In this document: piece by piece, positions 62,201 through 64,000 of the stretch
How the letters are laid out: every line of letters starts with the position of its first letter
Numbering within the stretch: the first letter of the stretch is position 1
NCBI GenBank assembly: GCA_917880885.1
Contig: OU862928.1
Span: forward strand, 40,970,962 to 41,034,961
Length of the DNA stretch: 64,000 bases
Direction: 5' to 3'
Origin: Limnephilus marmoratus
Lineage: Eukaryota > Arthropoda > Insecta > Trichoptera > Limnephilidae
Notes under the pieces: model-generated
What the model was told of the DNA's origin: nothing
What the model saw: only the letters and a program-made list of their open reading frames with translations
Databases searched by the model: none
Made by a program: the position numbers and the translations under genes

Positions 62201-64000
62201 GATGGAGGACTTAGCCAGCCGAGGAATCAAACACGCAAAGCATGGGTGGGACCCTAACGCAGTGCCAACTCAGCCACTGATCGGACAAAGTATAAGTGTA
62301 ATACATGCATATATAGGATTTTAGGGTTATAAAGATGAAAAGATTAGATTTAAGTTACTTTAGATTTATATTTTGTCGACTTACAACTAAAATTCACTTA
62401 CCCGAGCTATAAGTGACATTGGGCTCTCTGCCATACTTGACAATCTCCACATTGACATAAGGTTCACTGGTGATGGGTTCACAGGGCCCCTTTACCCTAC
62501 CTCCCCCCCCACCCCCCCTGCCTCCGCCACGACCAGCGGGTGCAGCTTCTGCAGGACTCGGGGATGATCGAGGGTCTTCAGAAGTCTGCTTTGGACCAGG
62601 AGATGGCGGCTGGCGTAACTTGTCTTTGTTGCTATCAGAAAGAAATCAGGCAGAAGTTTATTGTTAGTTTATTTAATCGTTTTGAGTTAACTTGTTATTG
62701 AGCATGTTTTGAATTACTTCAGTTAGAAGCTGTATAGAAAAAAAAGGTGTAGAGACCCTACAGAAGTAAAATGAAGCATACACTCTGATATCTGTGAAAA
62801 CCCAAAAAACTGCAACGAACTGGCCATCTGGAAAGAACAGGACAACGAAAACACTATGCAATGGGGTGCTCCAGTGAAAGCAAGATAGAGGAAGACCAAG
62901 AAAACAGATGATAGACTGTTCAGAAAAAGATTGAAGCAAGATCTGGAGATTTGAGGACTGGAGAAGATGGACCGAAGCTAGTGTAAAACATTATTTGCGG
63001 AGAAGACCAAAGAGGCTCACCTACATATGAATATTGTTATTATTAAAAGATCTTGTTACCTTTTTGGTACACTAGCTGTAGTCTGATTAAGTTTCTCCGT
63101 TTTTCTGCTTGTTCTCTTCATTCTTTTGATCATATCTTCGATGGAAATCTTCGGAAGATCTTTAAATTTTCCTCTGCTGATAACAGACACCGTTCTGCTA
63201 TTATTTTTTTTAGCCACAATTTCCATTTGAAGCTTAACTTTCTGCAGGTCAGGTTTCGGATCTATTTTCAACTCCGAGTTTAAATGAAAATTTTCGGAGG
63301 TTTTAACTTGATCGGATTTTTTGGCCATGTCTTCTTTCCATTCCTTCTTCATTTCGTCAATCTTTTTGGCAATGAAAGAATGGGTTAAACCACTCACATC
63401 CCTCTTAGATATATCCTTAGGTTCATTTGACCCATCTTCCTCAATGGTGTTGCTTTGACCAAACTCCTGCTCATTCTGAGCTTCGAATTCCTTCATTTCA
63501 TTCATCACAATGGTCTTAAACCTGTTGTTTAAAAATGTCCAGTTTTGATCTTGTTGGTCGTACATGTCTGGGTTGGTTTTGGGTTCCTGATTTCTAATTT
63601 TGGTATCTCTTCGGGCCCTTGGGCGCAACCCAAAAAAATTATACCCACGAGATCTTCTGGCGTTATTATAATATGGTCTCTGAAGCTCTACCATTCTTTT
63701 TCTGATACCCTGATACATTTTGTTTAAATTGTACCATTCAATATCATTCTCATTGTAACTCAAATTGTTTGTTGTGTCTCTTTTTCTCCTCAAGTGTGTT
63801 GGGGCTAGATTTCTGAAGTCTTCATTGAGTGACAAATGATCTTTAGCCCAGTCTGGTTTAACTTGAAATGTTTGTCTTTTCTCTCGTAAGCTTTCGCCAT
63901 TGTTTAAACCAAAGACAATATTCTGAGTAATTGATTGTCCGGTTAGTTGATTGTGCAAATCTAAGTGTCTCAGCAGCTCTTCATGGTGGGCTATTTGCGC
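26339..64000 (-). CDS. Secreted CCP/sushi-Ig protein, Hig/Hasp-like (17 exons, 5' partial)
   Basis: Exons, 5' to 3': 63060-64000, 62402-62631, 61003-61116, 53832-53976, 42472-42551, 41992-42177, 39125-39251, 35880-36055, 33679-33826, 32784-32902, 32469-32628, 31987-32138, 31495-31668, 30398-30589, 28863-29033, 27598-27742, 26339-27512. They total 4434 nt in one frame: 1477 visible residues. Residues 1-313 are charged and hold three furin-type sites; 322-361 are Pro/Gly-rich; CCP modules lie at 364-426, 431-501, 506-561, 603-666, 682-745, 863-916, 921-980, 985-1039 and 1043-1098, each with four Cys and most with a Trp; an Ig-like domain lies at about 760-858 (C791, C844, DDSGVFTC). Hig and Hasp in Drosophila are neuron-secreted synaptic-cleft proteins with Ig and CCP modules. 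I cannot say which paralogue this is. The signal peptide would lie upstream of the window. Confidence 0.88.
27131..27295 (-). repeat. Coding tandem repeat, 10-11 residue unit
   Basis: Units read SKLVRDTTQN, SKLIKDIILK, SKLIKDPTTQ, SRLVQDSTAK, SKVLVKDTTAN, SKF(I). Codon-level copies differ, so it is an old repeat rather than a recent slippage product. Confidence 0.85.
27598..27742 (-). CDS. Exon 16: first part of CCP9
   Basis: Encodes IQACSYPGTTISGRMSS, then GETISFTCESGLVLRG and MLRCL. Acceptor TTTCCAG|GT, donor TTGCG|GTAAGC, followed by an 85-nt intron. Confidence 0.9.
27964..28409. mobile_element. MITE with 42-bp inverted ends and TTA duplication
   Basis: Ends match in reverse over AGCGTC(G/A)AT(G/T)ACA, then TGAGCGAGTTTACAAGCTAC and TATCT. 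TTA flanks both sides (27961-27963, 28410-28412), as for PIF/Harbinger-type MITEs. It lies in the intron between exons 15 and 16. 446 bp, non-coding. Confidence 0.75.
28863..29033 (-). CDS. Exon 15: CCP8
   Basis: A single-exon module, VSCPAPQPPVNGYLLG to ARWSGETPK(C), Cys 985, 1012, 1026, 1039. The last Cys codon is split by the intron (T|GT). Donor AAAT|GTGAGT. Confidence 0.9.
29034..30294. other. Intron 14, left part: no repeat or gene recognised
   Basis: Ordinary AT-rich intronic sequence; chance ORFs only. Confidence 0.35.
30295..30392 (-). pseudogene. Isolated reverse-transcriptase motif fragment beside exon 14
   Basis: Minus-strand translation RSTISGIPQGTALGLLLVVL then IIDSTNFM matches the GIPQG...GPLLF...IND block of LINE RTs. 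It begins at the exon 14 donor itself. No flanking RT sequence. Confidence 0.55.
30398..30589 (-). CDS. Exon 14: CCP7, GC donor
   Basis: A single-exon module, VECGEVPIPASTSMQ to GEWVPAPPTC (Cys 921, 953, 967, 980). The only donor that keeps the frame into exon 15 is ATAG|GCAAGT, a strong GC-type 5' splice site. Using the nearby GT instead would shift the frame. Confidence 0.88.
30590..31494. other. Intron 13: no gene recognised
   Basis: AT-rich intronic sequence with an A run near 31080. Confidence 0.35.
31495..31668 (-). CDS. Exon 13: CCP6
   Basis: A single-exon module, VHCPPLPMRRGLISSS to GNWSAPLPLC (Cys 863, 889, 903, 916). Acceptor TTCTAG|CC, donor CGAAA|GTAAGT; phases 1-1. Confidence 0.9.
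31883..31972 (+). pseudogene. Isolated reverse-transcriptase motif fragment beside exon 12
   Basis: Plus-strand translation LGQRSINSGIPQGTVLGPLL then FLLL is a clear LINE RT motif. It lies in intron 12 within 15 bp of the exon 12 donor, antisense to the gene. No flanking RT sequence. Confidence 0.6.
31987..32138 (-). CDS. Exon 12: second half of the Ig-like domain
   Basis: Encodes LEYRISIFHATQDDSGVFTC, the E- and F-strand pattern D-x-G-x-x-x-C with Cys 844, then ITPARQYHAVDIVVD. Acceptor CTTTAG|G, donor GATG|GTATGT. Confidence 0.9.
32469..32628 (-). CDS. Exon 11: first half of the Ig-like domain
   Basis: Encodes PPTVLFRHQLGPIAQ, then RLIVYPGTILHMECLW and NPKWNVSHEY. Cys 791 and the following Trp give the B- and C-strand signature. 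Acceptor TTCCAG|TG, donor ACAG|GTAAGC. Confidence 0.88.
32784..32902 (-). CDS. Exon 10: second half of CCP5
   Basis: Encodes CVDIGKYAMIGPNTRHC and GEWDGPKPSC (Cys 717, 733, 745), then a short linker to the Ig domain. Donor GCCA|GTAAGT, phase 1. Confidence 0.87.
33118..33257. repeat. Minisatellite, ~17-bp unit, in intron 9
   Basis: GGGGTGACCTACGACCTT-type units recur about eight times with small changes. The 60-codon ORF across it (repeated HPKVVG) is an artefact. Confidence 0.85.
33679..33826 (-). CDS. Exon 9: first half of CCP5
   Basis: Encodes EEEDAIPAGLLGNATC, then NNEPNVVSFYNDLEIKEE and FPAGSLLIS. A divergent CCP start with no Pro-Pro after the first Cys (682). Acceptor TTCCTAG|AG, donor TCAAG|GTAATG. 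Confidence 0.85.
34306..34709 (+). mobile_element. R4/Dong-like LINE 3' end, 5' truncated (copy E)
   Basis: Matches the last ~60 codons and 3' UTR of the 1208-codon element at 43242-51905, in the opposite orientation, to the terminal AAATCTGGTGCGT. Includes the stop after EPNPLI, a T22 tract and the terminal CCCGGACATTTAAATC block. AT-rich (TAATTA)n flanks both ends. Confidence 0.85.
34750..35230 (+). mobile_element. R4/Dong-like LINE 3' end, 5' truncated (copy F)
   Basis: Starts at the IQKTVSEKIRKYTDL region and runs to the stop and 3' UTR, in tandem with copy E and separated from it by 40 bp of (TAAT)n-like DNA. The T tract and part of the 3' UTR are deleted, and GGTGCGTAAATCTGGTGCG duplicates the end. 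A GTGCGTAAAT/ATTTACGCAC inverted repeat follows at 35214-35250. Confidence 0.85.
35880..36055 (-). CDS. Exon 8: rest of CCP4
   Basis: Encodes VQGTLIYRDG, then GTEVTFRC and IVCDSGKWVGKSVSC (Cys 639, 654, 666). A second in-frame-looking AG lies 7 nt inside the acceptor, but only GTCTAG|G joins exon 7 in frame. Confidence 0.87.
36056..37511. other. Intron 7, right part: no gene recognised
   Basis: AT-rich. Purine-rich 36830-37170 gives spurious minus-strand ORFs. No repeat family recognised. Confidence 0.35.
37512..37576 (+). pseudogene. Isolated reverse-transcriptase motif fragment in intron 7
   Basis: Plus-strand translation KFGVPQGSLSIPILILL matches the GVPQGS.L.P.L block of LINE RTs. No adjacent RT sequence. 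Confidence 0.45.
37577..39124. other. Intron 7, left part: one unexplained short open stretch
   Basis: 38484-38613 (+) reads YATPDKVGEATPQAVLKYHR then IGMPGSLARSIDKTLYQYDI and a stop, with balanced composition unlike its surroundings. No upstream Met and no family recognised; possibly a transposon remnant. The rest is AT-rich. Confidence 0.35.
39125..39251 (-). CDS. Exon 7: acidic linker and start of CCP4
   Basis: Encodes an acidic spacer (REDFDELEYPTSSSTG) and then TDCGPPA, the opening of CCP4. Acceptor GGATAG|GA, donor GCAAG|GTAAAT, phase 2. Confidence 0.85.
39481..40865. mobile_element. PIF/Harbinger-like element with TTA duplication
   Basis: Left end GGGGGCGTTCAAGTATTACG; right end (reverse complement) GGGGCCGTTTAAGTATTACG, both running on into TAACGCA. 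TTA flanks both sides (39478-39480, 40866-40868), the three-base target typical of PIF/Harbinger. No transposase. It is split by a LINE insertion (39679-40637), and the copy at 22613 shows the sequence without it. It lies in the intron between exons 6 and 7. Confidence 0.75.
39679..40637 (-). pseudogene. LINE 3' part inserted in the Harbinger-like element
   Basis: A T28 run at about 39679-39706 is the A-tail of a minus-strand LINE. The frame 40127-40525 reads QIIQKHIIKVIYNKPKTFST, then NIRKLFILQTLKYVFKNKNN and SSFIGPRSFNLLPL, the C-terminal region of an APE LINE ORF2. 5' truncated. Comparison with 22613-22903 places the insertion after CTTGTTTT. Confidence 0.75.
40869..41991. other. Intron 6, right part: AT-rich, no gene seen
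   Basis: No supported feature; the 41652-41969 ORF has no recognisable domain. Confidence 0.35.
41992..42177 (-). CDS. Exon 6: CCP3
   Basis: Encodes a whole module, PCELPAVQHAVYSSGYRAGL to RPSEPC (Cys 506, 536, 548, 561). It lacks the usual Trp before the last Cys. Acceptor CATCAG|CA, donor TGAAG|GTAAGA. Confidence 0.88.
42472..42551 (-). CDS. Exon 5: second half of CCP2 (80 nt)
   Basis: Encodes YNVQGASNLRCWHGDWAV followed by TSMPECIP. Cys 488 and 501 close CCP2. Too short to be found by ORF length; supported by acceptor TTCCAG|A, donor CCAG|GTAATT and frame continuity on both sides. Confidence 0.85.
42552..43241. other. Intron 4, 3' part: AT-rich with a local duplication
   Basis: TTTGTTACCATTAATTTTAG followed by TTTGAA occurs at about 43141-43166 and again at 43206-43231, each preceded by a T run. 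This abuts the 3' end of the retrotransposon array. Confidence 0.5.
43242..47578 (-). mobile_element. R4/Dong-like non-LTR retrotransposon, complete copy A
   Basis: Runs from a 480-bp 5' UTR beginning ATTTAAAGGTTGCTTAGCAA to a 3' UTR ending AAATCTGGTGCG. A poly-T tract (27 nt) lies about 35 nt before the 3' end. The 5' end abuts the 3' end of copy B with no intervening bases. Dong elements are known to favour TAA repeats, and other copies here are flanked by such DNA. Confidence 0.85.
43472..47098 (-). CDS. RLE-type non-LTR retrotransposon polyprotein, 1208 aa (copy A)
   Basis: Copies element RNA into DNA at a nicked target. The N-terminal ~400 residues have no recognised domain. The RT domain includes YRPITCLPTIYK, YIDYQKAFDSVPHSW (Asp 584), GDSLSPLWF and the catalytic YMDD (691-694; most LINEs have F/YADD). 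Downstream is a CCHC knuckle, C-X2-C-X8-H-X4-C (994, 997, 1006, 1011), then RPDIVL (from 1081) and YIIDVAIP (Asp 1098), the layout of the restriction-like endonuclease of R2/R4-type elements. The GCRRK.MGCKEQLVIDSVIL segment recalls R4/Dong. Intact, so possibly active. First Met chosen; MSFSTNG five residues later is an alternative. Confidence 0.85.
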   Translation of the reverse strand: MKGDTMSFSTNGNENGFIMSSIQMNIDNLRPQKTKAGIPRQRMKWTNDVNMFIVRSYFYVTKLETDILLYRKKLHVLFSQNYPVAQVNEQRLADQKRSIFKNNLIPVVTLNQIRKEVADRLQLENNLDQINTSSNVILDALNEDSLDNILVEESNDIRVDSNNLDIIHNLRDINIANLNLLDDNVIELANLLQNNINRYIDIEPTVRPKLPKLHTSKKLSKLISELNNLILPKIIFDDISFLDLHTIVYASAITICNKLGVKLMSSDDRSYSYSKPEWQIRLENDVVFLRSSIARVIEYKNGNRSRNILRYVDEIGRKFGYSIGSNNNENIINDLLDLLKQKLGVKASRLKRYNYTYNKRNNNRLFQKNEKIFYSKLDDKQNIISNNNIPLPSESDMRDFWTNIWSKDIKHNEAGNWIENEELNCSDIEQMSFSDISVELLAKIIKNTHNWKATGCDWIHNFWYKRLTTLHPLFAKNLSKLVREPQNFPNFLTKGITYMLPKSEHINNPSQYRPITCLPTIYKILTSCLTDLIYTHLDEKNILSEQQKGCRRKHMGCKEQLVIDSVILKQIQNQKRNLHTCYIDYQKAFDSVPHSWLIKILKIYKVNPIIISFLKNIMSFWNTDLLVNLKGKKIVVPGISIKRGIFQGDSLSPLWFCLALNPLSKMLIKSKFGIKIKGNTRESSIVSHLLYMDDIKLFSNSESNLEKMIKVVKIFSDDIKMTFGLDKCKTIHIEKGKIVDGDEGIFRNFKIQSMKGDEVYKYLGYPQSNRLDHTSIKNDIRIKFQTRIRKILKCNLSAKNLVKAINTWAIPLLTYSFGIIKWSNTDLDSLERLIRTTLTKFNCHHPNSAIERINLPRNLGGRGVVKITSLKHNQVEMLRNFFHRKANSSEMHKIICKADRNITPLNLYDENANILINTNQELLDSWSNKIIHAKHFNYLNQTYVDKLSSNKWLSIGELSAEIEGFMLAIQDRVINTKNYRKHIIKDINQIDDLCRKCLAFPETIEHIISGCSILAPSEYTFRHNQVLKIIHQSLVIKHNLIDCRNVVPYYEYEPNSFIENEFYKIYYDKTILTDRTISHNRPDIVLHDKIKKITYIIDVAIPNSCNIQKTVSEKIRKYTDLGNEIKRIWHSRTIKILPFVISATGIIPRNLIQNLSILDLSKNLYIKMQKAVILNTCRITKDFLNIYIEGSVGFIGSIRNATEPNPLI
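47579..51905 (-). mobile_element. R4/Dong-like non-LTR retrotransposon, complete copy B
   Basis: 4327 bp, head-to-tail with copy A. The 5' end abuts the 3' end of copy C. It differs from A in the length of the poly-T tract (20 versus 27) and at very few other sites. Confidence 0.85.
47799..51425 (-). CDS. RLE-type non-LTR retrotransposon polyprotein, 1208 aa (copy B)
   Basis: Same protein as copy A except Gly for Glu at residue 225 (T at + strand 46425 becomes C at 50752). YMDD, CCHC and restriction-like endonuclease motifs are all kept. Plus-strand ORFs inside both copies (for example 49177-49488) are shadows. Confidence 0.85.
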   Translation of the reverse strand: MKGDTMSFSTNGNENGFIMSSIQMNIDNLRPQKTKAGIPRQRMKWTNDVNMFIVRSYFYVTKLETDILLYRKKLHVLFSQNYPVAQVNEQRLADQKRSIFKNNLIPVVTLNQIRKEVADRLQLENNLDQINTSSNVILDALNEDSLDNILVEESNDIRVDSNNLDIIHNLRDINIANLNLLDDNVIELANLLQNNINRYIDIEPTVRPKLPKLHTSKKLSKLISGLNNLILPKIIFDDISFLDLHTIVYASAITICNKLGVKLMSSDDRSYSYSKPEWQIRLENDVVFLRSSIARVIEYKNGNRSRNILRYVDEIGRKFGYSIGSNNNENIINDLLDLLKQKLGVKASRLKRYNYTYNKRNNNRLFQKNEKIFYSKLDDKQNIISNNNIPLPSESDMRDFWTNIWSKDIKHNEAGNWIENEELNCSDIEQMSFSDISVELLAKIIKNTHNWKATGCDWIHNFWYKRLTTLHPLFAKNLSKLVREPQNFPNFLTKGITYMLPKSEHINNPSQYRPITCLPTIYKILTSCLTDLIYTHLDEKNILSEQQKGCRRKHMGCKEQLVIDSVILKQIQNQKRNLHTCYIDYQKAFDSVPHSWLIKILKIYKVNPIIISFLKNIMSFWNTDLLVNLKGKKIVVPGISIKRGIFQGDSLSPLWFCLALNPLSKMLIKSKFGIKIKGNTRESSIVSHLLYMDDIKLFSNSESNLEKMIKVVKIFSDDIKMTFGLDKCKTIHIEKGKIVDGDEGIFRNFKIQSMKGDEVYKYLGYPQSNRLDHTSIKNDIRIKFQTRIRKILKCNLSAKNLVKAINTWAIPLLTYSFGIIKWSNTDLDSLERLIRTTLTKFNCHHPNSAIERINLPRNLGGRGVVKITSLKHNQVEMLRNFFHRKANSSEMHKIICKADRNITPLNLYDENANILINTNQELLDSWSNKIIHAKHFNYLNQTYVDKLSSNKWLSIGELSAEIEGFMLAIQDRVINTKNYRKHIIKDINQIDDLCRKCLAFPETIEHIISGCSILAPSEYTFRHNQVLKIIHQSLVIKHNLIDCRNVVPYYEYEPNSFIENEFYKIYYDKTILTDRTISHNRPDIVLHDKIKKITYIIDVAIPNSCNIQKTVSEKIRKYTDLGNEIKRIWHSRTIKILPFVISATGIIPRNLIQNLSILDLSKNLYIKMQKAVILNTCRITKDFLNIYIEGSVGFIGSIRNATEPNPLI
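51906..53100 (-). mobile_element. R4/Dong-like copy C, 5' truncated
   Basis: Contains the last ~325 codons (52126-53100) and the 3' UTR with a poly-T of 20. The ORF breaks off at the ANSSEMHK region and is joined through TTATAAAAAA to the 3' end of copy D. It retains the CCHC and endonuclease motifs but no RT. Confidence 0.85.
53111..53545 (-). mobile_element. R4/Dong-like copy D, 5' truncated
   Basis: Only the last ~50 codons and the 3' UTR remain, with a poly-T tract expanded to about 76 nt. Its 5' side is ATTATTATTATTATTAATTA DNA (53546-53580), a TAA-type microsatellite that is a plausible original target site. Confidence 0.85.
53546..53831. other. Intron 4, 5' end: TAA microsatellite and dispersed repeat piece
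   Basis: TAA/ATT-rich run at 53546-53590. GTTGGTCACGTAGTATGGGT at about 53692 repeats the motif seen at 19129. Confidence 0.5.
53832..53976 (-). CDS. Exon 4: first half of CCP2
   Basis: Encodes PCHIPVTENGVFILAG followed by VLNGQVVQFSCEVG. A long insert between the first two Cys (431, 474) sets this module apart. It is flanked by the 7.0 kb intron upstream and the 11.3 kb intron downstream, both filled with mobile DNA. Donor GTCGG|GTAAGC, phase 2. Confidence 0.88.
54150..54335 (-). mobile_element. hAT-like non-autonomous element (one clear end)
   Basis: The minus strand begins CAGTGGTTCTTAACCTTGTT, a common hAT terminus type (CAGTGGTTCT(T/C)AACC). It contains three GGGTTCGG(T/C) blocks. The other terminus and target duplication are not clear. 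Confidence 0.5.
54336..55127. other. Intron 3: no gene recognised
   Basis: A short TCCAAAGAACCTTC(C/T)TTCC-type repeat lies at 54355-54430. Otherwise AT-rich. Confidence 0.35.
55128..55350 (-). mobile_element. Helitron 3' end, 5' truncated
   Basis: The minus strand ends GGGTACCAGCTAG followed by T, with the hairpin GGCAT-(8-nt loop)-ATGCC just before, and a purine-rich tract as in the Helitrons at 10399 and 24124. The TCTATAT start is not present. Confidence 0.75.
55351..56431. other. Intron 3: no gene recognised
   Basis: A 66- and a 62-codon ORF (55736-56091) have no recognisable domain. Nothing else supported. Confidence 0.3.
56432..56950. mobile_element. Palindromic element with ~145-bp inverted arms
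   Basis: Left arm 56432-56575 and right arm 56805-56950 are inverted copies sharing GGTAAATATTTCC, GCTCAAAACACAC, ACAAATTGTACTAGGT and AACCGGAATTGAAAA. The ~230-bp loop itself has opposed AAATGTCATTTCG/AATGACATTTCGC copies. Non-coding; superfamily unknown. Confidence 0.75.
57195..57510 (+). pseudogene. LINE reverse-transcriptase C-terminal tail fragment
   Basis: Plus-strand frame LIPSAPAHSRETRQTRAQHL, then ARLWNDLPASVFPPSYNMGL and a stop. It is the close relative of the minus-strand tail at 8006-8423, with the same CTCCACACAGCATC 3' region. Confidence 0.75.
57511..58559. other. Intron 3: no gene recognised
   Basis: Opposed ORFs 57582-57989 and 57724-57906 have no recognisable domain. Contains AATATGGCGGTCGAAAAG near 57855. 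Confidence 0.3.
58560..59055 (+). pseudogene. LINE (RTE-like) ORF2 C-terminal fragment
   Basis: The frame TTLMYGSEAWNWQSKDESRL, then VGMRSLRRMCGKTMYDRVRN, is the post-RT region of a widespread LINE family. The following ~200 bp continues in broken frames (KIKKGALRW, then GRHGTI) with several stops. Confidence 0.75.
59291..60873 (+). mobile_element. hAT element with exact 8-bp target duplication
   Basis: Termini CATTGGCGCACACA (left) and CAGTGGCGCACACA (right, reversed) with subterminal CCCCCCCCGAATTTT on both sides. TTCACCGG occurs directly before (59283-59290) and after (60874-60881). The 1583-bp body keeps the C-terminal part of a transposase. Lies in the intron between exons 3 and 4. Confidence 0.88.
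59820..60262 (+). pseudogene. hAT transposase, C-terminal dimerisation region
   Basis: Frame DLDELMVELKFWYRTIARLE, an in-frame TAG at 59942-59944, then MLHILAVLPVSTAENGRTFS, TLRRLKNYLRSFTLENRLNG and LTLLHVYRNM to a stop. The LPVSTA..R.FSTLRRLK pattern is the hAT dimerisation domain of the ZMYM/P52rIPK-like group. Upstream coding is degenerate and the catalytic core is mostly missing. Confidence 0.85.
61003..61116 (-). CDS. Exon 3: second half of CCP1
   Basis: Encodes TVVRVACGKGYDLNLGF and CVRGRWKPMKPLC; Cys 398, 414 and 426 complete the module begun in exon 2. Acceptor GAGCAG|GT, donor GATTC|GTGAGT. Confidence 0.88.
61166..61412. repeat. Imperfect tandem duplication (~135 bp and ~110 bp)
   Basis: TAAGGGGGA.AGGAA.AGGAA at 61171 and 61307, then AATAGGAGA.GCTCCCG, GTGCGTTAATTT.CGATT and CGGTTCAATATTTCTGAAGG in both copies. 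In the intron between exons 2 and 3. Confidence 0.8.
61715..62095 (-). repeat. Dispersed tRNA-derived repeat (SINE-like), copy 2
   Basis: Related to 21745-22094 over its body (TTGGGGTATGTTGTGAGG, AGTGGTCTTACACCAGGG) and over the tRNA-like end: minus-strand GGTCGCAATTCAAGTCCCGG (B-box-like) preceded by GTGGTCGAGCTCGACTAGC (A-box-like). Confidence 0.55.
62222..62285 (-). repeat. tRNA-like SINE head
   Basis: Minus strand CAGTGGCTGAGTTGGCACTG (A-box-like) and GTGTTTGATTCCTCGGC (B-box-like), 50 nt apart. A folded tRNA is not convincing, so a SINE head is more likely. It lies in intron 2. Confidence 0.5.
62402..62631 (-). CDS. Exon 2: Pro/Gly-rich linker and first half of CCP1
   Basis: Acceptor CTGATAG|C. 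It encodes a linker with PPSPGP and a run of six Gly (residues 322-361), then GPCEPITSEPYVNVEIVKYG, the start of CCP1. Donor TCGG|GTAAGT, phase 1. The glycine run is encoded by a long G run and is a likely site of length variation. Confidence 0.85.
62800..63010 (+). pseudogene. LINE (RTE-like) C-terminal fragment in intron 1
   Basis: Plus-strand frame DDRLFRKRLKQDLEI-stop-GLEKMDRS preceded by APVKAR-stop-RKTKKT resembles the RGRP.KTW.D..RKDL....ED......R segment near the end of RTE-type ORF2 proteins. Heavily decayed. Confidence 0.45.
63060..64000 (-). CDS. Exon 1 (visible part): charged N-terminal region with furin-type sites
   Basis: Open to the window edge, so the start codon and signal peptide are not visible. 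It encodes residues 1-313, rich in K/E/N/Q, with REKR (39-42), RRKR (71-74) and RARR (128-131), all matching the R-X-K/R-R proprotein-convertase pattern and two of them followed by D-T. The donor is AAAAG|GTAACA (phase 2). No domain recognised. Confidence 0.85.

Noticed and set aside
63608..63650. FFGLR inside the CCP-gene N-terminus, recalling tachykinin-related peptides
   Set aside because: The motif is followed by P-R-A-R-R with no amidation glycine, and there are no repeated peptide units. It is most simply part of a basic linker.

Overview
The window reads as AT-rich nuclear DNA of an arthropod, most likely an insect. Its one host gene has the domain architecture of the arthropod Hikaru genki (Hig) / Hasp synaptic-matrix family, and the rest is dense with insect-type transposable elements: APE- and RLE-type LINEs, mariner, hAT, PIF/Harbinger-like elements, Helitrons and tRNA-derived SINEs. 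No bacterial-style operons, rRNA genes or CRISPR arrays are visible. The species cannot be fixed from the sequence alone.

Right part (26.3-64.0 kb, minus strand): one large multi-exon gene. I rebuilt 17 exons from splice sites. Their lengths sum to 4434 nt (1477 codons plus stop), every junction keeps frame, and the 5' end runs off the window. The protein has a charged N-terminal region with three furin-type sites, a Pro/Gly-rich linker, five sushi/CCP modules, one Ig-like domain, four more CCP modules and a Ser/Thr/Lys-rich tail with a short tandem repeat. One intron appears to be GC-AG.

The introns are inflated by mobile DNA. The 11.3 kb intron between exons 4 and 5 is mostly a head-to-tail array of an RLE-type (R4/Dong-like) non-LTR retrotransposon: two complete copies with 1208-codon ORFs differing by one residue, plus two truncated copies. 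Other introns hold a PIF/Harbinger-like element with a nested LINE, two more R4/Dong-like 3' ends, a hAT element with an exact 8-bp target duplication, a MITE, a minisatellite, SINE-like repeats and short isolated reverse-transcriptase motif fragments.

Left part (0-26.3 kb): no host gene was recognised. From left to right: a two-ORF APE LINE split by a possible solo LTR; a small hAT element with five internal tandem repeats and an 8-bp target duplication; LINE tails; a 5.5 kb element with about 0.55 kb inverted repeats flanked by TTAA, containing a Helitron and a mariner remnant; more Helitron, Harbinger, LINE and MITE pieces; and a ~200-bp tandem repeat split by a Helitron at an A|T site, where the neighbouring repeat units serve as the empty site.
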